Positions 1 to 5,671 of a DNA stretch of 8,550 nucleotides are shown here, one piece after another. The notes below the pieces were generated by a model, which was not told the DNA's origin, ran no database searches, and worked only from the letters and a program-made list of their open reading frames with translations. Position 1 is the first letter of the stretch. The number at the start of each line of letters is the position of its first letter. The DNA is from an uncultured Erysipelotrichaceae bacterium (GTDB lineage: Bacteria; Bacillota_I; Bacilli_A; RF39; UBA660). The stretch lies in assembly GCA_902782915.1 (NCBI GenBank), contig CACZOV010000148.1, positions 1 through 8,550 on the forward strand, written 5' to 3'. Made by a program: the position numbers and the translations under genes.

Positions 1-42
1 AACTCCGGCTTCTAATAAATAATTCATTGAAACTACTGTCAT
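1..42 (-). CDS. rpsB: 30S ribosomal protein S2, N-terminal 14 codons (partial)
   Basis: Only the first 14 codons lie in the window; the gene runs off the left edge. They read MTVVSMNYLLEAGV, which matches the conserved start of S2 (M-x-V-x-S-M-x-x-L-L-E-A-G-V, normally followed by HFGHQ). The ATG at 42-40 has an AGGAG ribosome binding site at 55-51 with 8 nt spacing. S2 joins the 30S subunit late and helps bind S1. In most Bacilli rpsB is followed by tsf. Here it lies 87 nt after rplT on the same strand, so it may be co-transcribed with infC-rpmI-rplT, though a separate promoter in the gap or inside rplT cannot be excluded. The identification rests on a short but very characteristic stretch. 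Confidence 0.88.
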   Translation of the reverse strand, partial: MTVVSMNYLLEAGV

Positions 43-75
43 AATTTTTTCTCCTTTTCCTCTTCAATTAATTTC

Positions 76-114
76 TTATATTCGGGCTTTTAGCCAGGAT
101 GAATATAAATTCAT
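76..114 (-). promoter_or_regulatory. Candidate structured leader RNA upstream of rpsB
   Basis: In the 87-nt gap between rplT and rpsB the minus-strand RNA can form a perfect 8-bp outer helix (UUAUAUUC at 108-101 with GAAUAUAA at 83-76). It encloses a small GGCU-AAA-AGCC hairpin (95-85) with an asymmetric internal loop. The 5' arm can instead pair upstream to make a 6-bp AUGAAU/AUUCAU hairpin (114-99), so the two folds are mutually exclusive. No U-tract follows, so it is not a terminator. S2 autoregulates rpsB through an mRNA leader in gamma-proteobacteria. Whether this is an analogous S2 leader is inference from position and structure only. Confidence 0.45.
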
Positions 115-129
115 TAATTTGTTTATTTT

Positions 130-660
130 TTATTTTAATGCAGCAATTAAATCTGCTTTTTTCATTGTAGAAATTCCTTCTACTCCTTTAGCTTTTGCCA
201 TTTCTTTAAGTTCAGCTACTGTTTTAGAACTTAAATCTTCTTTTTCTTCTTTAACTTCCTTTTTATCTTCTTTTACTTCAACTTTCTTTTCAACCTTTTT
301 AGCATCAACTGCTCCTTTTTTAGCAACTTCTACTAATTTTTTGAAAGCATCCATATCTTCTATTGCAAGTTCAGCTAACATTTTACGATTAACTTCAACA
401 CCTGCTTTAGTTAATCCATTTATAAATTTAGAATATGAAATATCATTCATACGACAAGCGGCATTTATTCTTGTAATCCATAATTTTCTAAATTCACGTT
501 TTTTATTTCTTCTATCACGATAAGCATAAACACTTGAATGCATTAATTGTTCTTTAGCAGTTTTATAAAGTCTATGTTTACTTCCAAAATATCCACTTGC
601 TTCTTTTAATACTTTCTTGTGTCTTCTTTTTGTTTGTACTCCACTTTTAACTCTTGTCAT
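130..660 (-). CDS. rplT: 50S ribosomal protein L20 with C-terminal Rho-N/SAP-like extension
   Basis: Residues 1-116 are a complete L20, with the basic N-terminal arm ([15 protein letters not shown]), the [22 protein letters not shown] segment and the NRKMLAELA region near the end. L20 binds 23S rRNA early in 50S assembly and represses its own operon. The family is usually about 115-120 residues, but this protein has 176. Residues 117-143 are a Lys/Glu-rich linker, and residues 144-176 ([16 protein letters not shown]...[10 protein letters not shown]) look like the small helix-extended-loop-helix fold of Rho N-terminal/SAP domains, a nucleic-acid-binding type. The reading frame runs on without a break and codon use is like its neighbours. 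The start has an AGGAGG site 5 nt upstream of the ATG and lies 12 nt after rpmI. Last gene of the infC-rpmI-rplT set. Confidence 0.95.
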   Translation of the reverse strand: MTRVKSGVQTKRRHKKVLKEASGYFGSKHRLYKTAKEQLMHSSVYAYRDRRNKKREFRKLWITRINAACRMNDISYSKFINGLTKAGVEVNRKMLAELAIEDMDAFKKLVEVAKKGAVDAKKVEKKVEVKEDKKEVKEEKEDLSSKTVAELKEMAKAKGVEGISTMKKADLIAALK

Positions 661-672
661 ATTTCCTCCTAA

Positions 673-861
673 CTAGATTATTTCTCTTAGTCTATTTTGA
701 TCAGCCTTTGATAAAGTTGATCCCTTTCTATTTTTTCTGTTTACTGAAGCATTTTTCTTTCCTGTATTATGTCTGCTTCCTGGACGTCCTATACTAATAG
801 ATCCGCCTTTTCTAATTTTTAATACTTTCTTTGTACCCTTATGTGTTTTTAACTTTGGCAT
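673..861 (-). CDS. rpmI: 50S ribosomal protein L35
   Basis: A 62-residue, strongly basic protein starting MPKLKTHKGTKKVLKI, the conserved opening of L35 (normally MPKMKTHRGAAKRFK). It continues with a Gly/Arg/Lys-rich middle (GRPGSRHNTGKKNAS) and the usual C-terminal KADQNRLREII. Length is normal for the family (about 62-66). L35 is a small component of the large ribosomal subunit. It sits between infC (17 nt upstream) and rplT (12 nt downstream), the order conserved across bacteria. The ATG has a good GGAGG site at 873-869. It ends in TAG. Confidence 0.97.
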   Translation of the reverse strand: MPKLKTHKGTKKVLKIRKGGSISIGRPGSRHNTGKKNASVNRKNRKGSTLSKADQNRLREII

Positions 862-877
862 ATTTTATCCTCCTTTT

Positions 878-1402
878 TTATTTTTTTGGTGCAAGCATCA
901 TTGTCATTGTTCGACCATCAAGTTTTGCTTCTTCTGTTACAATTGCTTTATCACTTAAACGTTCTGCGAACTTATTCATTACATCTTGACCAAGCTCAGT
1001 ATGAGCCATTTGACGTCCTTTAAATCTTATTGTAACTTTAATTTTAGCATTTTTTTCCAAATACTTTGTTACTTGTCTTAGCTTTGTTTCAAAATCCCCA
1101 ACATCAATTACAGGACTAAGGCGAAACTCTTTTGTCTCACTCATATTTGCTTTTTGACGTTTCAAGTTTTCTTTTTCCTTTTTGTTTTTAAGATAGCGAT
1201 ACTTATTATAATCCATAATCTTACATACTGGTGGATTTCCATTTGGACTCATTAAAACTAAATCAAGTCCAGCATAACTTGCAAGAACTAGTGCATCCTT
1301 TAATGGTTTTACTCCGACTTGTTCTCCATTAGGACCAATTACTAATACAGAACTAGCTTTGATTTGTTCATTAATTAACAAATCATTTTTTTCTTTTGCG
1401 AT
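878..1402 (-). CDS. infC: Translation initiation factor IF-3 (probable AUC start)
   Basis: IF-3 binds the 30S subunit, keeps it apart from 50S and discriminates against wrong start codons and initiator tRNAs. The protein shows the N-terminal LINEQI...VLVIGPNGEQVGV motif, the KIMDYNKYRYLKNKKEKE linker and the C-terminal domain with KVTIRFKGRQMAHTELG and a terminal MMLAPKK. The start is chosen by position. The frame is also open to a TTG at 1417, but the ribosome binding site GGAGG (1415-1411) lies on top of that codon. Eight nt downstream of the site is an in-frame AUC (1402-1400), giving (M)AKEKNDLLINEQI and about 174 residues, normal for IF-3. AUU/AUC-type starts on infC are a known autoregulatory device. 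First gene of the infC-rpmI-rplT operon. The family call is certain and the start codon is likely. Confidence 0.95.
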   Translation of the reverse strand: MAKEKNDLLINEQIKASSVLVIGPNGEQVGVKPLKDALVLASYAGLDLVLMSPNGNPPVCKIMDYNKYRYLKNKKEKENLKRQKANMSETKEFRLSPVIDVGDFETKLRQVTKYLEKNAKIKVTIRFKGRQMAHTELGQDVMNKFAERLSDKAIVTEEAKLDGRTMTMMLAPKK

Positions 1403-1427
1403 ACAAAACACCTCCAATAATTATTAA

Positions 1428-1460
1428 AATTAAAAAAGCAGATGAGAACATCCACTTTTA
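1428..1460 (-). terminator. Attenuator terminator in the infC leader
   Basis: Minus-strand RNA folds into an 11-bp hairpin (5' arm 1459-1449 AAAAGUGGAUG, loop UUCU, 3' arm 1444-1434 CAUCUGCUUUU) with two G-U pairs. It runs into a U-rich tail, UUUUUUAAUUUU. It lies between the promoter and infC, so it must be regulated or leaky for the operon to be expressed. A segment further upstream (GUCCAC, 1524-1519) can pair with GUGGAU (1455-1450) in the 5' arm and would break the terminator, giving a plausible antiterminator. Confidence 0.8.
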
Positions 1461-1551
1461 AATACACTAAAAAAACATTATAATTTTCTAGGCATTTACC
1501 CATTACTATAGTAATCAGGTGGACTAAATCTCTTTCCTTTTTCAATTTACA
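1432..1551 (-). ncRNA. L20-leader-type ribosomal protein leader
   Basis: A roughly 150-nt untranslated leader precedes infC. It contains an AUUAC-UAUA-GUAAU hairpin (1515-1502) flanked by ACC and GGGU segments that can extend the helix, a UCCAC segment complementary to the terminator arm, and then an intrinsic terminator. In Bacillus subtilis the infC-rpmI-rplT operon is controlled by L20 binding a leader and causing premature termination (Rfam L20_leader). Position, gene order and antiterminator/terminator architecture match. I have not aligned it to the Rfam model, so the L20-binding site itself is inferred. Confidence 0.7.
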
Positions 1552-1557
1552 TGTTAT

Positions 1558-1586
1558 ATGATACTAAAAATTATCTTATTTGTCAA
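1558..1586 (-). promoter_or_regulatory. Sigma-A promoter of the infC operon
   Basis: A consensus -35 TTGACA (1586-1581) is followed after exactly 17 nt by TATCAT (1563-1558), one mismatch from TATAAT. Transcription would start near 1551. The -35 box is 17 nt past the spoIVFB stop codon, so the translation operon is initiated separately from the sporulation-type genes upstream. It is the strongest promoter match in the window, as expected for ribosomal genes. Confidence 0.88.
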
Positions 1587-1603
1587 GTATTTTTATTTAT
1601 TTT

Positions 1604-2344
1604 TCATATATTATTTTGTTTATTAAAGTATTTATTTAAATAAGTATTTTCTTCTTCAAAATTTATATAATGATTACATTCTCTATAAAATGAATAAATA
1701 TCTTGAGAAATTTTTCTTTTACTATAATTAAATTTATATAAATATCTTTCAAGTAAAAACTTATGATAACAATATTTTATATCTTTTATACTTTTAATAG
1801 TTTTAAAAACTAAAAAAATACTTACTAAAAATAAATTTAAATTATGATAATTATATATACATATATATATTAAACTAACAATAGTTATAAATGATATTAA
1901 AACACTTATATAAAAACTAGTTAAATAATTAAATAATTTATTTAATATTAAATTTAAAAGTTTTCCACCATCAAGTGATAAAATAGGAAGTAAATTAAAT
2001 ATAAGTATACTTAAATGATATATTTTTATATACGAATATTTAAAAAAATAATTTAATAAAAAATAAGTAATAATTTGCATAATAGGTCCTGAAATTAAAA
2101 TTAATATTTCTTCTTTTATACTACTATTTTCCATCTTAGAAAAAAGAGTTAGTCCACCATAAGGATAAAAAGTAATTGAAATAACCTTCCATTTAAAAAA
2201 TATTCCTACTATAGCATGTCCTAGTTCATGAAAAAATAATAAAATAAATATAAAAGTAAACTCTTTGAACATCCCTGCTAATAAAATTAAAACTAAAAAG
2301 CAATAGAAAGAAGAATCAAATTTAATCTTTAATATAGTCTTCAA
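1604..2344 (-). CDS. spoIVFB: SpoIVFB-like intramembrane zinc metalloprotease (M50)
   Basis: Polytopic membrane site-2 protease of 246 residues. The zinc motif HELGH is at residues 39-43 inside a hydrophobic helix. The third ligand region is NLLPILSLDGG, with Asp125, and YPYGGL follows the active-site helix as in SpoIVFB. In Bacillus SpoIVFB sits in the mother-cell membrane around the forespore and cuts pro-sigmaK inside the bilayer. It has several hydrophobic segments, then a basic soluble C-terminal tail from about residue 185, where SpoIVFB has a CBS domain that is not recognisable here. The start is TTG (an in-frame stop lies just upstream) with no good ribosome site. The 23-nt overlap with the preceding SpoIVFA-like gene suggests translational coupling. 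It ends in TGA. The family is sure; the sporulation role is inferred from the pairing. Confidence 0.85.
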   Translation of the reverse strand: MKTILKIKFDSSFYCFLVLILLAGMFKEFTFIFILLFFHELGHAIVGIFFKWKVISITFYPYGGLTLFSKMENSSIKEEILILISGPIMQIITYFLLNYFFKYSYIKIYHLSILIFNLLPILSLDGGKLLNLILNKLFNYLTSFYISVLISFITIVSLIYICIYNYHNLNLFLVSIFLVFKTIKSIKDIKYCYHKFLLERYLYKFNYSKRKISQDIYSFYRECNHYINFEEENTYLNKYFNKQNNI

Positions 2345-2918
2345 AATTTAAATATTCCTGATTTTTTTCAAAAACTAAATACAAGTTATTATCAATTGCT
2401 TCGCCTAAATAATCTCCTTTATTAACATAATCATATATCTTAACATTAATATTATTAACATTACCATACCAAATATCAACACCATCAATTCCTTCAATAA
2501 TTAATACATTTCCATAATTTTCCATTGTACCAATATATACAACAATTCCTGATTCTATAATTGGAACAAGATAAGAATTTGCTACTTCAAGTTTATAGCC
2601 ATCATAATACTTATGTACAGTCTTATATGCTAATGATTCATTAAAAACAGATTCAGTCTCTTCAGTTTTATAACTTGGTAAAATATTACCAAAGTACTTA
2701 TTATATAAGTTATTAAAATATGCAAATGATAAATTATCATGATAAACTTCTTTTTCTATAAATGATTTAAACGAAGAATTATTTTTCATTAAAATTAAAC
2801 ATATAATAACTAAAATAAAGCATATTAATGATCGATTTAAAAAACTTAAAAATATATTTTTTTTATTTTTTTCTGTTACTTTTTTTTTATTTAAATATTT
2901 ACTAATTTCTTTATCCAC
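2322..2918 (-). CDS. spoIVFA: SpoIVFA-like membrane protein with degenerate M23 (LytM) domain
   Basis: A 198-residue protein with a basic cytoplasmic N-terminus rich in Lys/Asn (1-28), one membrane helix (about 29-45), a linker, and a C-terminal M23-like fold (about 115-195). The fold is seen in SGIVVYIGTMENYGNVLIIE, the WYGNV strand, YVNKGDYLGEA and LYLVFEK. The zinc-binding histidines of active M23 peptidases are absent: the usual HLHFE is LYLVFEK. That is characteristic of SpoIVFA, which uses the domain as a scaffold to hold and inhibit SpoIVFB until SpoIVB cleaves it. It overlaps the SpoIVFB-like gene directly downstream, as in Bacillus. It starts at GTG (2918), helped by GGTGATC at 2927-2921, which matches the 3' part of a full anti-SD complement. 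An M23 family protein of other role is the alternative. Confidence 0.75.
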   Translation of the reverse strand: MDKEISKYLNKKKVTEKNKKNIFLSFLNRSLICFILVIICLILMKNNSSFKSFIEKEVYHDNLSFAYFNNLYNKYFGNILPSYKTEETESVFNESLAYKTVHKYYDGYKLEVANSYLVPIIESGIVVYIGTMENYGNVLIIEGIDGVDIWYGNVNNINVKIYDYVNKGDYLGEAIDNNLYLVFEKNQEYLNFEDYIKD

Positions 2919-2932
2919 ATGATCACCAATAA

Positions 2933-2960
2933 AGTATATGAAAAAATTAGAAATTTATTT
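2933..2960 (-). promoter_or_regulatory. Possible promoter of the spoIVFA-spoIVFB pair (sigma-E-like or sigma-A)
   Basis: CATATACT (2940-2933) matches the mother-cell sigma-E -10 consensus CATACAnT at all but one specified position. An ATA-containing segment (2960-2954) lies 13 nt upstream where a -35 would be. The same stretch can be read as a poor sigma-A promoter, TTGAAA with TATACT at a 19-nt spacing. Either would start transcription only about 8 nt before the GTG codon, which weakens both. In such AT-rich DNA this is a suggestion only. Confidence 0.3.
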
Positions 2961-3015
2961 CAAAAGTATAGTAATAAAATTTTAGATATGTTATTATTTT
3001 TTTAAGGAGGATTTT

Positions 3016-3828
3016 ATGAAATTTGAAGAAACAGTTAATTATATTAAAGAAAAAGTTTTAAATATTCCAAAAATTGCAATTATTTTAGGATCAGGTCTTG
3101 GTAGTTTAAGTGATGAAATTGAAAATAAAATTACAATTTCTTATAAAGATATACCAAATTTTCCTATATCAACTGTAGAAGGACATAAAGGAGAATTAAT
3201 ATTTGGAACTTTAAATGATATTGATGTTGTTGCTATGAATGGAAGATTTCATTATTATGAAGGATATAGTTTAACAGAAGTTACATATCCTATTCGAATA
3301 TTTAAATTACTTGGTGTTGAAACAATTATTCTAACAAATGCAGCTGGAGGAATTAATTTAAATTTTTCTAAAGGTGATTTAATGATTATTGAAGATCAAT
3401 TAAGTTTTTTTGCTGAAAGTGTTTTAAGAGGTCCAAATTTAGATGAATTTGGTGAAAGATTTATTGATATGTCTAACGTTTATACAAAAGAATATATTGA
3501 AATATTAAAACCAATCATGAAAAAAGTAACAGGAAAATGTCATACTGGAGTATATGCATATATGAAGGGTCCTACTTTTGAAACTCCTGCAGAAATTAAA
3601 GCTTTAAGAATTTTAGGAGCTGATGCTGTTGGAATGTCTACCGTACCAGAAGCAGTTGTTGCTAGGCACTCAGGATTAAAATGTATTGGAATTACTTGTA
3701 TAACTAATATGGCTGCTGGAATTGAACAAGTAAAATTAAGTCATAATGACGTAAAAGAAACTGCTTTAAAAGTTGAAGAAAATTTTAAAGAAGTAATAAA
3801 AGAACTAGTAAAAGAAATATCAAAATAA
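3016..3828 (+). CDS. punA: Purine nucleoside phosphorylase, trimeric PNP/MTAP family
   Basis: Catalyses phosphorolysis of purine (deoxy)nucleosides to free base and (deoxy)ribose-1-phosphate in purine salvage, in the cytoplasm. The 270 residues show the phosphate-binding GSGLGSL (25-31), the VEGHKGELIFG loop with His57, GRFHYYEGY (76-84), LTNAAGGIN (107-114), LRGPN, GVYAYMKGPTFETPAE with Glu189, VGMSTVPEAVVARH and ITCITNMAAG with Asn231. The Glu/Asn pair corresponds to that which recognises 6-oxopurines (guanosine, inosine) in this family. Length is normal. It is the only plus-strand gene, diverging from spoIVFA and converging on the Ig-domain gene. The ATG is preceded by AAGGAGG (3004-3010) with 5-nt spacing. 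No clear -35 is seen; a TGTTATTAT extended -10-like stretch (2990-2997) lies close to the start. Confidence 0.95.
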   Translation: MKFEETVNYIKEKVLNIPKIAIILGSGLGSLSDEIENKITISYKDIPNFPISTVEGHKGELIFGTLNDIDVVAMNGRFHYYEGYSLTEVTYPIRIFKLLGVETIILTNAAGGINLNFSKGDLMIIEDQLSFFAESVLRGPNLDEFGERFIDMSNVYTKEYIEILKPIMKKVTGKCHTGVYAYMKGPTFETPAEIKALRILGADAVGMSTVPEAVVARHSGLKCIGITCITNMAAGIEQVKLSHNDVKETALKVEENFKEVIKELVKEISK

Positions 3829-3855
3829 ATGAGATGACCAAAAGTCATCTCATTT
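3827..3855. terminator. Bidirectional intrinsic terminator between punA and the Ig-domain gene
   Basis: A perfect 12-bp inverted repeat (AAATGAGATGAC at 3827-3838, GTCATCTCATTT at 3844-3855) with a 5-nt CAAAA loop lies exactly between the two convergent stop codons and overlaps both. On the plus strand it is followed by a T-rich run; on the minus strand ATTTATTTTG follows. It can end transcription from both sides, which the 26-nt convergent gap requires. Confidence 0.9.
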
Positions 3856-5624
3856 TAATTAACCGTAACTATACAAGTTGATGGTGTTCCACCACCATTT
3901 GGAGTAACTGTTATTGTTGCTGTTCCTTTACCAACAGCTCGAATAACACCAAATTGATCAACTGTTACAATATTTGAATTACTACTTGTAAAACTTACTG
4001 TTTGATTACTTGCTGTTTGAGGTTTTACAGAAGCACTAATTGATGTTGTTTCTCCAACATTTAAAGATACGCTTGATGTACTTAAAGAAACACTAACTGA
4101 TGGATTATTTTTAACATTTATTGTAATATTTGCTTTTATATTTTCACGTTTAGTTGAAACTGTAATAATAGCAGTTCCTTCTTTAAGTCCTCTGACAACA
4201 CCATTGGCATCAACTGTTGCAATATTTGAATCACTACTTGTAAAGCTTACTGCTTTATAAGTTGCATTACTAGGATTAAAACTTGGAGTTATTTGTTCAG
4301 TTGAACCTATATATATATCACGAGTTGCTTGTCCTATTGAGATACTTGTAACAGGAATAACTGTTCCAACTCCTCCAACCTCTATTCTAGCAGTACTTGT
4401 AAATCCACCATCTTGAGAGGTTGCAGTAATTACCGCACTTCCAATTGCCTTTGCCTCTACTACTCCACTTGAATTAACACTAGCAACACTTGAATTACTG
4501 CTTGACCAATTAATTGATTTATTTGAAGCATTACTAGGTTCAAAAGCAACAAATAAGCTTTTTTTTGCTCCAACTTCCATAAAACTATAATTTGTTGTTA
4601 TATAAATTTGTTTTACTTTTAAAGAATAATTTCCAACTGTAATATGACATATTGCTGTTAAGTTATTAATAGTTTTAACAATTATATCAGCACTTCCAAT
4701 TCCTTTAGCTGTAACTAAACCATCTTCATTCACCACCGCAACATTTGAATTACTACTTGACCAAGTAAGAGTTGTATTAGAATTTTCTGGAGTAATTGAT
4801 GCCATTAGTTTAGTACTACTTCCAACAAGTATATTAAGACTTTCATCTGATAAAGAAACTTTTGTTGGATAATTATTAGTCTTTACTGTACTTCCATCAA
4901 CTATTGTCGATTTTCCAGCTTTATAAACTGTAACATATGATGTATCACTTACTGCATTATTTGCTGATGTAACTGTGATAATTACATTTCCTTCTTTAAT
5001 ACCAGTAATAACACCTCTTGAATCAACTGTTGCAATACTTGGATCACTACTTATAAAATTTAAATTCAATTCGGTTGCATTACTAGGAGTTGTCTGATAA
5101 CTTAAAGTATGTTTATATCCTACTGCTAAACTGATGTTTTTCTCATTTACCTTTAATGATGTTGGCACTATATTATAATTTCCAACATTTACAACACATT
5201 CTGTTACTTTATTATTAATTAAAGTTTTAACCGTAATAATTGCAGTTCCATCTTTTAACCCACTTACATATCCTGTTGTTTCATTGACACTTGCAATAGA
5301 TGGATCACTACTTTCAAAGGTAACTTGCTTATTATCTGCATTTTCTGGTAATACAGTAGAAATAAGCTGATAGCCACTTCCCTTTTTAATACCAATTTCA
5401 TTTACGTTTAAAACTACTGCATCAGGTGTTACTTTATCTGCAAAGCTAATTACCTTAAAACGAATAAGAACTAAAAATAATAAAATTAAAATAATAATTA
5501 CTAAAAGAATTTTCCATAATAAGCCAAAAAACTTATTCTTACCACTATCTTCATCTTGATGATAAATATCTGGATCAGGATTATTTTGCATTTGATTATT
5601 ATAACTATTATATTCCGTATACAT
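3855..5624 (-). CDS. Membrane-anchored surface protein with six Big_2 (bacterial Ig-like) domains
   Basis: No specific family is recognised beyond its domains. From the ATG at 5624 it has 589 residues: a Tyr/Asn/Asp-rich cytoplasmic N-terminus (1-30), one membrane helix (about 33-56) without a signal-peptidase site, then six tandem Ig-like domains of about 80 residues to the last residue. Each domain shows the Big_2 pattern: G-x-x-x-x-L near the start, a P-x-N/T-A turn, SSN/SSD-x-x-I/V-A-x-V, G-x-V-x-x-x-x-x-G and ATITV. There is no LPXTG, so it is held by its N-terminal helix with the domains outside. Such stalks usually carry adhesive or wall-binding functions, but no effector domain is present here. 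The frame is open to a TTG at 5660, but that codon overlaps the promoter; the ATG at 5624 has GGAGG at 5633-5629. It converges on punA. Confidence 0.88.
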   Translation of the reverse strand: MYTEYNSYNNQMQNNPDPDIYHQDEDSGKNKFFGLLWKILLVIIILILLFLVLIRFKVISFADKVTPDAVVLNVNEIGIKKGSGYQLISTVLPENADNKQVTFESSDPSIASVNETTGYVSGLKDGTAIITVKTLINNKVTECVVNVGNYNIVPTSLKVNEKNISLAVGYKHTLSYQTTPSNATELNLNFISSDPSIATVDSRGVITGIKEGNVIITVTSANNAVSDTSYVTVYKAGKSTIVDGSTVKTNNYPTKVSLSDESLNILVGSSTKLMASITPENSNTTLTWSSSNSNVAVVNEDGLVTAKGIGSADIIVKTINNLTAICHITVGNYSLKVKQIYITTNYSFMEVGAKKSLFVAFEPSNASNKSINWSSSNSSVASVNSSGVVEAKAIGSAVITATSQDGGFTSTARIEVGGVGTVIPVTSISIGQATRDIYIGSTEQITPSFNPSNATYKAVSFTSSDSNIATVDANGVVRGLKEGTAIITVSTKRENIKANITINVKNNPSVSVSLSTSSVSLNVGETTSISASVKPQTASNQTVSFTSSNSNIVTVDQFGVIRAVGKGTATITVTPNGGGTPSTCIVTVN

Positions 5625-5648
5625 ATAACCTCCGTACTTTATAAAAAG

Positions 5649-5657
5649 ATTATAACA
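5649..5657 (-). promoter_or_regulatory. Extended -10 promoter of the Ig-domain gene
   Basis: TGTTATAAT (5657-5649) is a full extended -10 element (TGnTATAAT) located between the truB stop and the GGAGG site of the Ig-domain gene. It gives a leader of about 18 nt. The -35 region, within the end of truB, is only T-rich, which an extended -10 can tolerate. It implies the surface protein is transcribed independently of truB. Confidence 0.6.
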
Positions 5658-5671
5658 CAAGAATAAAAAAA

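Noticed and set aside
119..523. Plus-strand open frame of 134 codons opposite rplT
   Set aside because: It is antisense to the well-supported L20 gene. Its Ser/Phe/Thr-rich composition is the complement of the Lys/Glu-rich linker, and it has no ribosome site or family likeness.
1403..1417. infC start at TTG 1417
   Set aside because: The codon abuts and overlaps the Shine-Dalgarno GGAGG, and IF-3 proteins do not carry such a leading EVFC segment.
2880..2888. A9 run near the start of spoIVFA as a slippage switch
   Set aside because: Runs of eight or nine A are common in this very AT-rich Lys/Asn-coding DNA, and the run has no special placement relative to domains, unlike the A15 tract at 7422-7436.
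2919..3015. Clear sigma-A promoter for punA
   Set aside because: Only an extended -10-like TGTTATTAT very close to the ribosome site and a TAAAAT without a -35 partner are seen; neither is convincing enough to list.
3855..5624. CRISPR-like or non-coding tandem array
   Set aside because: The repetition has a period of about 250 bp, is diverged, and translates in frame as Ig-like domains, so it reflects protein domain duplication.
5625..5660. Longer N-terminus of the Ig-domain protein from TTG at 5660
   Set aside because: The TTG has no ribosome site and overlaps the extended -10 element, so transcripts would begin after it; the ATG at 5624 has GGAGG.
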